Positions 6,561 through 13,048 of a stretch of DNA of 15,200 nt are shown in pieces. Positions within the stretch are counted from its first letter, which is position 1; each line of letters begins with the position of its first letter. Position numbers and translations under genes: made by a program. The stretch is taken from contig JAFVFA010000179.1 in NCBI GenBank assembly GCA_017475725.1, positions 1 through 15,200 of the forward strand, given 5' to 3'. The stretch comes from Spirochaetales bacterium (GTDB taxonomy: Bacteria; Spirochaetota; Spirochaetia; Sphaerochaetales; Sphaerochaetaceae). Below the pieces are notes generated by a model. It was not told the DNA's origin and did not search any database. It saw nothing but the letters and a program-made list of their open reading frames with translations.

Positions 6561-7789
6561 TGTTCAAGAAGATGCGCTGGAGAATGATCCTGATTGCAAT
6601 GATCTCCATATTCACGGTCATGGCCATTCTGGTCTCCATGATCACAGCCGGAACCTACATGGTCAGCACAGACAGAGAGGACCAGACCCTGGAGGGCATT
6701 CTGGAATATGAGGCAAGCTGGAACGTGGCCAACCAGTTCTTCTCATTCCCCTTCTCCTCCTTCCAGCGCACCTACGACCTTGAGATAAGCTACATGACGC
6801 GCTTCTACGCCGTCAGGTTCGACAGATACGGGAACGTAGGGACCATACTGATGAACTACATAGCATCTGTGGACGAGGAGCAGGCAGTGGCCTCCGCCCA
6901 GAAGGTTCTGAGCAAGGGAAGGACAAGCGGCAACACAGGGAACTACAGATACATGGTGAAGACCGATGGCAGCGACACCGTTGTGGCCTTCCTCAACATA
7001 TCCAGGGAGAAAGCGTTCATCAGAACCCTGTTGGCGATCTCCACCCTCATTGCCTTCGGCGCATTGATCATCGCCTTTGTGATTGTCTTCCTCCTGAGCA
7101 GGCGGGCTGTGAGACCGTTTGTGCAGAACCTCGAGCAGCAGAAGCGGTTCATAACGGATGTCAGCCACGAGCTCAAGACACCGCTGACCTCAATCAATGC
7201 AAGCCTTGATGTCATAGAGATGGAGAGCGGAGAGTCTGATGAGTGGCACGACAACATCCGCAAGCAGACAAACCGCCTCACAAAGATGGTCGGGGAGCTT
7301 GTTACCCTCTCAAGGCTGAACGAGGTCAACCCATTCCCGAACAGGGAGAACATCTCCATAAGTGATGTCGCCTGGGAGGTGGTCGAGGCCTTCAAGGCAC
7401 AGGCCAAGGCCAAAGGCTGCAACCTTCAGGCTGACATAGCGGAGGACATGGCCATCACCGGAGACAGATCGGCAATCCAGCAGATGTTGTCGGCCCTTCT
7501 TGACAACGCCGTCAAGTACTCCACCGAGAACGGGGACATATGCCTGAGCCTTTCCCGAAAAGGCTCGAAAGCCATCATAGACATCTCCAATCCGTGCAAC
7601 TATGATGTGCCGCCGGACACATCGAAGCTCTTTGACCGGTTCTACCGCCCGGATGAATCCAGAAGCGCAAGCACAGGAGGGACCGGGGTCGGAATGGCCA
7701 TTGCCAAATCCGTTGTGGATGCACATGGAGGAAAGATCTCCGCAGAGTGCCCGGACGGGAAGAGGATGACAGTGCACATCATTCTCTGA
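6560..7789 (+). CDS. Membrane sensor histidine kinase
   Basis: The 409-residue protein is the partner of the preceding response regulator. It has a first membrane helix (about 9-33), an extracytoplasmic domain of roughly 120 residues (about 34-155) and a second helix (about 157-182). The phosphoacceptor is His203 in DVSHELKTPL. Only about 20 residues separate the second helix from the His-box region, too few for a HAMP domain. The ATPase domain has an N-box (LSALLDNAVKYS), an F-box-like FDRFYRPDES and a G2-like GGTGVGMAIAKSVVDAHGG. The G1 position reads DISNPC instead of DxGxG, with Asn in place of the usual Asp; related Firmicutes kinases show similar changes. The sensory region has no recognisable fold. 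Given htrA immediately downstream, it probably senses envelope or secretion stress, which is inference from context. Confidence 0.94.
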   Translation: MFKKMRWRMILIAMISIFTVMAILVSMITAGTYMVSTDREDQTLEGILEYEASWNVANQFFSFPFSSFQRTYDLEISYMTRFYAVRFDRYGNVGTILMNYIASVDEEQAVASAQKVLSKGRTSGNTGNYRYMVKTDGSDTVVAFLNISREKAFIRTLLAISTLIAFGALIIAFVIVFLLSRRAVRPFVQNLEQQKRFITDVSHELKTPLTSINASLDVIEMESGESDEWHDNIRKQTNRLTKMVGELVTLSRLNEVNPFPNRENISISDVAWEVVEAFKAQAKAKGCNLQADIAEDMAITGDRSAIQQMLSALLDNAVKYSTENGDICLSLSRKGSKAIIDISNPCNYDVPPDTSKLFDRFYRPDESRSASTGGTGVGMAIAKSVVDAHGGKISAECPDGKRMTVHIIL

Positions 7790-7800
7790 GTTTTCTCCCG

Positions 7801-7822
7801 ATTTCAGGTTCACTTCAGGCTG
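7801..7822. promoter_or_regulatory. Candidate response-regulator box, copy 2 (upstream of htrA)
   Basis: Here TTCAGG occurs twice as a direct repeat with starts 11 bases apart (7803 and 7814). The stretch aligns with the element at 5804-5825 (16 of 22 identical). It lies in the 78-bp gap between the kinase stop and the htrA start. I see no convincing -10 between it and the htrA ribosome site, so htrA may use a non-consensus activated promoter or rely partly on readthrough. Confidence 0.5.
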
Positions 7823-7867
7823 ACGGTGAAGAATGTACTCATCATATCAAAAGAAAGGAGAGACATC

Positions 7868-9271
7868 ATGTCAGACGAATACAGAATGAACAGCAAGAAA
7901 CCAAGAAAAAACGGAAGGATTGCAGTCCTTGTGATCTGCTGCCTTCTCATAGGGGCGATAATCGGAGCGGTTGCAGTCTCATGCACGACTGCGAACAAGA
8001 CCGCTGATGCCGCAAACCCAACCACAACAATCCGTGAGGGAAAGAGAGAGGCTGTGGTTCCTGAGACCACAAGGTCAGCCAACCTTGGAGTCCTTCTTGC
8101 CTCCGGCGGAAAGACAACATCGGACGATTCCCAGAAGACCACTACAATAGTTGAAGGCCAGAGGGAGACGGCCAAGGTGAATGTGGAGAGAATCGACACC
8201 AACGAGATGATGACCGCATCCCAGATCTACGCATCCAATGTTAACTCCACGGTCGGAATCACAACCGAGGTCACAACCAACTACTTCGGTTACACAACCA
8301 CAACACCTGCATCCGGATCAGGCTTCATCCTCACCGAGGACGGATACATAGTGACCAATTACCATGTCATTGAGAACTCGACATCCATTTCAGTCGCCCT
8401 CTACGACGGTTCGAAATACGATGCCAAGGTTGTCGGATACGATGACAGCAACGACATAGCAGTCCTGAAGATAGATGCCACGGGCCTTGTGCCGGTCATC
8501 CTTGGAGATTCCAGCCAGATGTACGTTGGCGATGATGTCATCGCAATCGGTAATCCTCTTGGAGAGCTCACATTCTCACTCACAGCGGGAAAGATCAGTG
8601 CATTGAACCGCCAGATAACATTGGAGAACCTCTCCATGGACCTGATCCAGACGGATTGTGCAATCAACTCAGGAAACTCAGGCGGAGCACTATTCAACAT
8701 GTACGGTGAGGTCATCGGAATAACGAACGCCAAATACTCAAGCAGCGGTTCATCCTACGTTGCATCCATCGACAACATAGCATTCGCCATCCCGATCAAC
8801 AACGTCAAGGCCATAATCAGAAGCATAATCGAGAACGGCTACTATTCGAAGCCTTTCATTGGGGTCTCCATGAGTGACCTTGCAAGCGACTACCATGGAT
8901 TCGGTCTTCCGGAAGGAGCGGTCATAAGGGGAATCCAGGAAGGCAGCCCGGCAGAGGAGTCAGGTCTCCAGGTCAACGACATCGTCACACATGTTAACGG
9001 CGAAGAGGTCAAGTCCGCCTCCGAGTTCAAGAAGAGGATCACGAGCTCGGTTGTTGGAGACGTGCTGACACTTACAGTCTATCGTCAGGGCCAGACCATC
9101 GAGCTCCAGGTGACGGTCGGCGAACAGCAGCAGACCACGCTGCCAACCGCTGCAGAGACAACACCTCAGCAGCAACAGCAACCCCAGCAGCAGCCGCAGC
9201 AGCAGATGCCGCAGGACGGCTACGGGGATTTCTTCTACGGCTTCCCTTGGGAATACTTCTTCAATAGATGA
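7868..9271 (+). CDS. htrA: HtrA/DegP-like trypsin-family serine protease with one PDZ domain
   Basis: The start at 7868 is chosen for its GGAG at 7857-7860 (seven-base spacer); an upstream in-frame ATG at 7826 lacks such a site. The 467-residue protein has a short basic cytoplasmic N-terminus and one membrane segment (about 18-37). Cys39 follows directly in AVSC, which resembles a relaxed spirochaetal lipobox, so it may be either a lipoprotein or membrane-anchored. A Thr-rich linker follows (about 40-120). The protease domain (about 125-325) carries His166 (NYHVIENS), Asp196 (SNDIAVLKI) and Ser271 (NSGNSGG), a complete triad. One PDZ domain follows (about 330-425), then a Gln/Pro-rich stretch and an aromatic tail ending WEYFFNR. 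It should degrade or refold damaged proteins outside the inner membrane. It follows the two-component genes by 78 bp and shares a candidate operator with them. Confidence 0.95.
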   Translation: MSDEYRMNSKKPRKNGRIAVLVICCLLIGAIIGAVAVSCTTANKTADAANPTTTIREGKREAVVPETTRSANLGVLLASGGKTTSDDSQKTTTIVEGQRETAKVNVERIDTNEMMTASQIYASNVNSTVGITTEVTTNYFGYTTTTPASGSGFILTEDGYIVTNYHVIENSTSISVALYDGSKYDAKVVGYDDSNDIAVLKIDATGLVPVILGDSSQMYVGDDVIAIGNPLGELTFSLTAGKISALNRQITLENLSMDLIQTDCAINSGNSGGALFNMYGEVIGITNAKYSSSGSSYVASIDNIAFAIPINNVKAIIRSIIENGYYSKPFIGVSMSDLASDYHGFGLPEGAVIRGIQEGSPAEESGLQVNDIVTHVNGEEVKSASEFKKRITSSVVGDVLTLTVYRQGQTIELQVTVGEQQQTTLPTAAETTPQQQQQPQQQPQQQMPQDGYGDFFYGFPWEYFFNR

Positions 9272-9284
9272 GGACCTGTCCTCA
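9269..9284. repeat. Palindrome spanning both convergent stop codons
   Basis: TGAGGAC (9269-9275) and GTCCTCA (9278-9284) form a perfect 7-bp inverted repeat around two bases. The left arm begins with the htrA stop codon and the right arm is the reverse complement of the esterase stop codon. As RNA it would form a short GC-containing hairpin on either strand. No U-run follows on either side, so a simple intrinsic terminator is not supported. Confidence 0.6.
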
Positions 9285-10259
9285 GAAGTGGGCTTCGCAG
9301 TACTCGTATACCAACTTCAGAAACTGACGCTGCAAGTCCACATCGCATGCCAAGGCATGTCCGGAGTGCTCCAAGACAATGGTGTCATGGGGCACTCCTT
9401 TTTCTTCCAATGCCCGTTCAAGTATGATTCTGCTCACAGGCGGCACAATGCCGTCGTGCACTCCATAGGCTGAAAGCACGGGCACGCTTGTGGATGTGAC
9501 GTATGTGAATGGGGATACCTCCCTCCATATTGCATCAGCCTCTCCGCTCTCCACCATAGCAGCAGTGACGCTCTTGCCGCTGAATCTGCTTATCCAGGCC
9601 GCATCACCTGATTTGCTGCCATCGAGACCCGCCTGTCTCCTCACGCTCCAGTGGACATCGGAGCTTCTCCAGATGGACGGCTCGAAGGATGTGGGTCCGG
9701 ACTGCTGCAGTATGAATCTAACAGGCAGACCATCGTAGGCTGCGGCCGTGTTAAGGCCGTACATGAGAGCCTGGCATGCACCGGCGGAGAACCCGGAGAC
9801 CGCCATGTCCGCAAGATCGATTCCGAGCTCTGCGCACTTTGCCTCAATGGCCATGACCGCAGCCCTCACCTCCTGGTTTATTGAGAGGATAGTCGGTGAG
9901 TTGCTCTCATCTGAAAGGGTGTAGCTGATTGAGGCCGAGGTGTACCCGTGGGCAGAGAAGTTGCGGCAGAACGGCTGGCCGTCCTCCTTGCTTCCCGAGG
10001 TCCAGCTTCCTCCATGGATGAATAGTATCAGGTGCTTCGCCTTCTCTCCTGAGGTGTCCTCCGGAAGGTACAGGTCATAGAGGTTTCTGGGCTGCTCCCC
10101 GTATCGGAGATCCCTGATCACCTCTCCGTTGTAGTCAACATCAAGGACCGCCATGGTCTCAGCATATCTGAGCTTTGCTTCGTTCATTGCGAAGCAACCG
10201 GTGAGCAGAACAAGGGCCAATGAGGCCACGAATGGAATGAGTGCTGTCTTCCCTTTCAT
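9282..10259 (-). CDS. Lipoprotein alpha/beta-hydrolase (carboxylesterase-like)
   Basis: The 325-residue protein has a lipoprotein signal ending LLTGC, with acylated Cys22 predicted, so it should be anchored to a membrane outside the cytoplasm. The hydrolase fold shows the oxyanion motif HGGSW (from residue 82), the nucleophile Ser158 in GFSAG, Asp269 in YGVHDGIVPP and His301 in HSGHALA, a complete triad. The pattern resembles HSL/BD-FAE-type esterases that remove acetyl, feruloyl or similar groups from short esters or polysaccharides; the exact substrate cannot be read. The start is supported by AGGAGG (10267-10272) seven bases upstream, which overlaps the stop of the preceding small exported-protein gene. 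The two genes therefore form an operon. It converges with htrA, with a 10-base gap. Confidence 0.9.
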   Translation of the reverse strand: MKGKTALIPFVASLALVLLTGCFAMNEAKLRYAETMAVLDVDYNGEVIRDLRYGEQPRNLYDLYLPEDTSGEKAKHLILFIHGGSWTSGSKEDGQPFCRNFSAHGYTSASISYTLSDESNSPTILSINQEVRAAVMAIEAKCAELGIDLADMAVSGFSAGACQALMYGLNTAAAYDGLPVRFILQQSGPTSFEPSIWRSSDVHWSVRRQAGLDGSKSGDAAWISRFSGKSVTAAMVESGEADAIWREVSPFTYVTSTSVPVLSAYGVHDGIVPPVSRIILERALEEKGVPHDTIVLEHSGHALACDVDLQRQFLKLVYEYCEAHF

Positions 10260-10270
10260 ATGCAGGCCTC

Positions 10271-10654
10271 CTAGAACTTGAGCGGGTAGCTTATGCCCAG
10301 TGCCTTGGACACGATCAACGTGACTATCCCTGCCCCAAGCACCCCTGCGCTGATGTAGATGTCGGCCTTTGTGACCTCTCCTATGAAGGCTTCGACCATG
10401 TTGTACATAATGATGCTTCCGGCAAGGCCCAAACCTCCGGAGACTGTGAGCGTGGTGCCCGCTATGTCCAGTCCGAGCAAGGTGTTAGCACTCTGCCTGT
10501 CTCCCTGGTGTCTGGAGCCCACCCCGAAACCGATGAACGTGTTCTGGAGCTGGAAGTGCCTGACTTCCTCGATGTCCCTCTCCTTGACATCCAACGAGAA
10601 CACCATGGCCGTTGAGGCCAGAACCAACAAGAGAATCAAAACAGTCTTCTTCAT
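10271..10654 (-). CDS. Small exported hypothetical protein
   Basis: I do not recognise the family. The ATG at 10654 (127 residues) is preferred because it opens a typical signal peptide (MKKTVLILLLVLASTAMVFS, likely cut near residue 20) and has GGGG upstream. A GTG four codons earlier is also open. The mature protein begins with a charged region (DVKERDIEEVRHF) and then has Gly-rich segments. Two of these, near GGLGLAGSIIMYNMVEAF and ISAGVLGAGIVTLIVSKA, are hydrophobic enough to be membrane helices or glycine-rich hairpins. It ends in YPLKF. It sits directly upstream of the lipoprotein esterase, with the esterase ribosome site overlapping its stop codon, so the two are probably made together. 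Confidence 0.72.
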   Translation of the reverse strand: MKKTVLILLLVLASTAMVFSLDVKERDIEEVRHFQLQNTFIGFGVGSRHQGDRQSANTLLGLDIAGTTLTVSGGLGLAGSIIMYNMVEAFIGEVTKADIYISAGVLGAGIVTLIVSKALGISYPLKF

Positions 10655-10931
10655 GAATTTCCCCACTTCTTTTTACAATACCTTGGTTGTGATTATCAAT
10701 ATGGGGGATTGAGAATGCTATCAAGTTCATAAGGTCAACAAGATCAACTGGAAACTCATAACTGAGTACGTATTCACAAAAAGTCAATCAAAGACCCCAG
10801 ATTTCGACCATTTTGATTGACTTGTCAATTTTTCGAGCTATTTCAAGGCTGTTTTGATTGACTTTGCATAACCACCATCTTCTCCATCCTCCCGTTTTGG
10901 GACATCATTAGATTTGTGGAAAGCCGATGAA
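10655..10931. other. Non-coding region with a GTCAA/TTGAC repeat cluster
   Basis: This 277-bp gap separates the lipase stop from the small exported-protein start. It is more AT-rich than its surroundings and holds no convincing gene. Its main content is three copies of a TTTGATTGACTT element plus other GTCAA words. It must include the promoter for the minus-strand exported-protein/esterase operon, but I find no -10/-35 pair good enough to annotate. Confidence 0.6.
10780..10865. repeat. Three-copy TTTGATTGACTT element
   Basis: TTTTGATTGACTT occurs at 10811-10823 and again at 10852-10864 in the same orientation. Its inverse, AAAGTCAATCAAA, lies at 10780-10792. Centres are about 30 and 41 bases apart, near three and four helical turns. 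The middle copy runs into TTGAC-tt-GTCAA (10817-10828), a small palindrome. On the minus strand the first two copies could pair as a 12-bp hairpin followed by TTTTT, a possible AT-rich terminator for the lipase operon. A multi-site operator is the alternative. Confidence 0.6.
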
Positions 10932-12005
10932 TCAGAGGGATGCAATCATGGATACCAGATCCAGATAGAAGTTGCGGATGTCATGCTTTCTCATCAGACC
11001 GCCTTGGGGCCACATGTGATCGCCATCAAGCGTAGGGAACACATTCCAGATACCAGGTCTGATGTCAGCCCTGTCCAAGGGCTTTGAAGGTGCTCCGTTC
11101 GGGAACTTTGCAGATACTGTGTTGACTAGACCGTCGTTCTCACGCCAGCTTTCGCCGATGACAATGCCGCCTTTTGTCTTTCCGGTGTAGGCGCCAATCC
11201 TATATGACTGCCTATTGAACAGCTGCTCCATCTTTTTCTTTGGTCTATACAATCCATCAGGACATTGTCTTGTAAAACTGCAAGGTACTGAGAAGTAATA
11301 GACCCCAGAAAGGGTTGCTATCCGCCTGTTCATGGCAATTGCATTGTCTATGTGCATGTCGAAACCTGCCGAATCGGTCGGATCCTTCCCTTCTTCATCA
11401 GACCGGAGATTTGCGGACATGAGCTTGGCGAACAGGTTCGTCCACAACGGGACCTTCACGTCTTCAGGCTTGAACGAGGGATCTTCGTACATGTCATAGG
11501 CTGTGGTGCCATTCATCGGAGATGCAAGGGTCACAATGGAGTGGATTCTGTCTGCCATGCCGCCCACAAAGAGCGGTGAGATGTCATCAGAGCCAGATGC
11601 CTTCTCATCGGCATCACCATTGGCCAGAAGCTCCGAAAGCAGCCTTATTGTGGTACCACCGAAGGAGTGCCCCAGCAGGACCATGCGTGTGGAGTCGTCC
11701 CATTCCTCAATAAGAGGGCATTTCGAGAAGTCACGGCCGAACCTGTTGTGGCGGAATCTGGAGCTGTGGGCCTTGCCGTAATCAACCACGCAACCTGACA
11801 GTTGGGCATACAGCTCACAGGCTCTGTCCCAGGCGCTTCCGGCCGGAGCGACGGATGCGGCATGGCAGTCAAAGCCGCAGTTGCGCAGAAAAGCCATCAG
11901 GTCACCTCCCCGCATGCCCCAATACGGCATGCGAGCATAGGCCTTGTCATAGCTGCCCCAACCGGACAGCCCGTGGACGAAGATGAACTTGAGCTTCTCT
12001 GCCAT
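10932..12005 (-). CDS. Zinc-binding family I.5-like lipase without signal peptide
   Basis: The 357-residue protein resembles the Geobacillus/Staphylococcus lipase family by eye: HGLSGWG near the N-terminus, WDRACELYAQL, VDYGKAHSSRFRHNRFGR, SPLFVGG and ENDGLVNTVS. The catalytic triad would be Ser114 (GHSFGG), Asp291 and His330 (DGDHMW). The zinc ligands of that family are matched by Asp60, His80, His86 and Asp216. Family I.5 normally has AHSQG at the nucleophile; here the first residue is Gly. It is about 30 residues shorter than the mature Geobacillus enzymes. It starts directly with MAEKLKFIFVHG, with no signal peptide, so it should act in the cytoplasm or on the inner membrane face. No good ribosome site precedes the ATG. 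It follows a reductase gene by 40 bp and is the last gene of a lipid operon. Acylglycerol or phospholipid turnover is inferred. Confidence 0.88.
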   Translation of the reverse strand: MAEKLKFIFVHGLSGWGSYDKAYARMPYWGMRGGDLMAFLRNCGFDCHAASVAPAGSAWDRACELYAQLSGCVVDYGKAHSSRFRHNRFGRDFSKCPLIEEWDDSTRMVLLGHSFGGTTIRLLSELLANGDADEKASGSDDISPLFVGGMADRIHSIVTLASPMNGTTAYDMYEDPSFKPEDVKVPLWTNLFAKLMSANLRSDEEGKDPTDSAGFDMHIDNAIAMNRRIATLSGVYYFSVPCSFTRQCPDGLYRPKKKMEQLFNRQSYRIGAYTGKTKGGIVIGESWRENDGLVNTVSAKFPNGAPSKPLDRADIRPGIWNVFPTLDGDHMWPQGGLMRKHDIRNFYLDLVSMIASL

Positions 12006-12045
12006 GGATCAGGTCAACGGATAGCGGAAAGCATAGTCGCTTTGC

Positions 12046-13026
12046 TCAATGGTTTTTCAGATAGTCTGCGGCGTAGTCCTTGAACATCTCGAAGATGGTG
12101 ATCTTGGGCTTGTATCCAAGCTCCCTCTGTGCCTTTGAGATGTCGAACACCTGACTTCTTCCGAGAGTGCAGACATTGTATCTTGTAAGTGGCGGTGCCA
12201 CCTTGCTTCCGAAGAGCTTGAACAGGAACTCCAGGACAACCGCAATCCCATAGGCAAGACCGAACGGGAGCCTGAGGTACTTGGGCTTCGTGCCCAGCTC
12301 CGAGAACAGGGCATCCGCAAGCACGGTCATCTTCATGGGTTCACCGTTTGTGATGTTGTAGACCTGGCCGACAGCCTCATCCCTCTCCATGCAGAGCCTG
12401 AGGGAGAGCGCCACATTCTCTATGCAGCAAAGGTCCGCAATGACCTCCCCCCTGTTGAACATCGGGATTCCAACTGTGCTGTTGACCTTGACGAACAGAG
12501 GCAGCATGTTCTGATCGCCAACTCCGCAAAGGCCTCTTGGACGGATCATCGCATAAGGGACCTTGTCCTGCCCTCTGACCAGTTTCTCGGCCATGATCTT
12601 GCTCTCCACATAGTGGCTTATGTGGTTGTCCTCGTTGTAGTCATCCTCAGTCAGATGGGTGTTGTTCTCCAGGGGTCTGACGCTTGGGGAAGATGTGTAG
12701 ACCAGACGTTTGACATGGTTCCGCTCGCAGGCCTCCAAGACGTTTCTTGTGCCTTCGACGTTTGTTCTGATGAAATCAGCCTTCTTTCCCCAGCCTTTCA
12801 TCAGGGCTCCGCAGTGTATGACGTAGTCCACACCCTTGCATGCATCCACAATGTCATCGAGATTGCAGAAATCGCCCTGGTAGAGTTCCACGCCCTCTCC
12901 CTTCAGCTGTGAAAGCTTATCCATGTCACGCCCGAAGGCGACAACCTGATAGCCGTTCTCCCGCAACTCCTTGACCGTGTATCTGCCAAGGAAGCCATAG
13001 GCTCCAGTCACAAGCACCCTAGTCAT
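12046..13026 (-). CDS. NAD(P)-dependent epimerase/3-beta-HSD-like reductase (extended SDR)
   Basis: The 326-residue protein is an extended short-chain dehydrogenase. It has the N-terminal nucleotide-binding motif TGAYGFLG (7-14), an acidic GDFCN stretch, the TSSPSV segment (111-116) and the catalytic Tyr139-x3-Lys143 in HYVESK. The C-terminal half (RPRGLCGVGDQ, YNITNGEP, LGYKPKI) matches the atypical/extended SDR fold used by sugar epimerases and by 3-beta-hydroxysteroid or ketone reductases. The closest look is 3-beta-HSD-like, which fits a lipid substrate, but a sugar or isoprenoid cannot be excluded. The start is set by AAAGGAGG upstream of the ATG. It lies 22 bp after the acyltransferase stop and 40 bp before the lipase, so the three genes are very likely one operon. 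Confidence 0.9.
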   Translation of the reverse strand: MTRVLVTGAYGFLGRYTVKELRENGYQVVAFGRDMDKLSQLKGEGVELYQGDFCNLDDIVDACKGVDYVIHCGALMKGWGKKADFIRTNVEGTRNVLEACERNHVKRLVYTSSPSVRPLENNTHLTEDDYNEDNHISHYVESKIMAEKLVRGQDKVPYAMIRPRGLCGVGDQNMLPLFVKVNSTVGIPMFNRGEVIADLCCIENVALSLRLCMERDEAVGQVYNITNGEPMKMTVLADALFSELGTKPKYLRLPFGLAYGIAVVLEFLFKLFGSKVAPPLTRYNVCTLGRSQVFDISKAQRELGYKPKITIFEMFKDYAADYLKNH

Positions 13027-13048
13027 CGCAGTCCCCTCCTTTCAGGAT

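Noticed and set aside
10485..10787. A 100-codon minus-strand open frame overlapping the small exported-protein gene
   Set aside because: Most of it is out of frame with a signal-peptide gene and the rest is the repeat-containing intergenic region; no ribosome site or domain.
10841..10860. A third copy of the response-regulator box upstream of the esterase operon
   Set aside because: It has ATTTCA and GGCTG fragments, but there is no second TTCA at 11-base spacing.
12020..12045. AAAGC...GCTTT hairpin between the reductase and lipase genes
   Set aside because: The stem is only five base pairs with no U-run; chance occurrence is likely.
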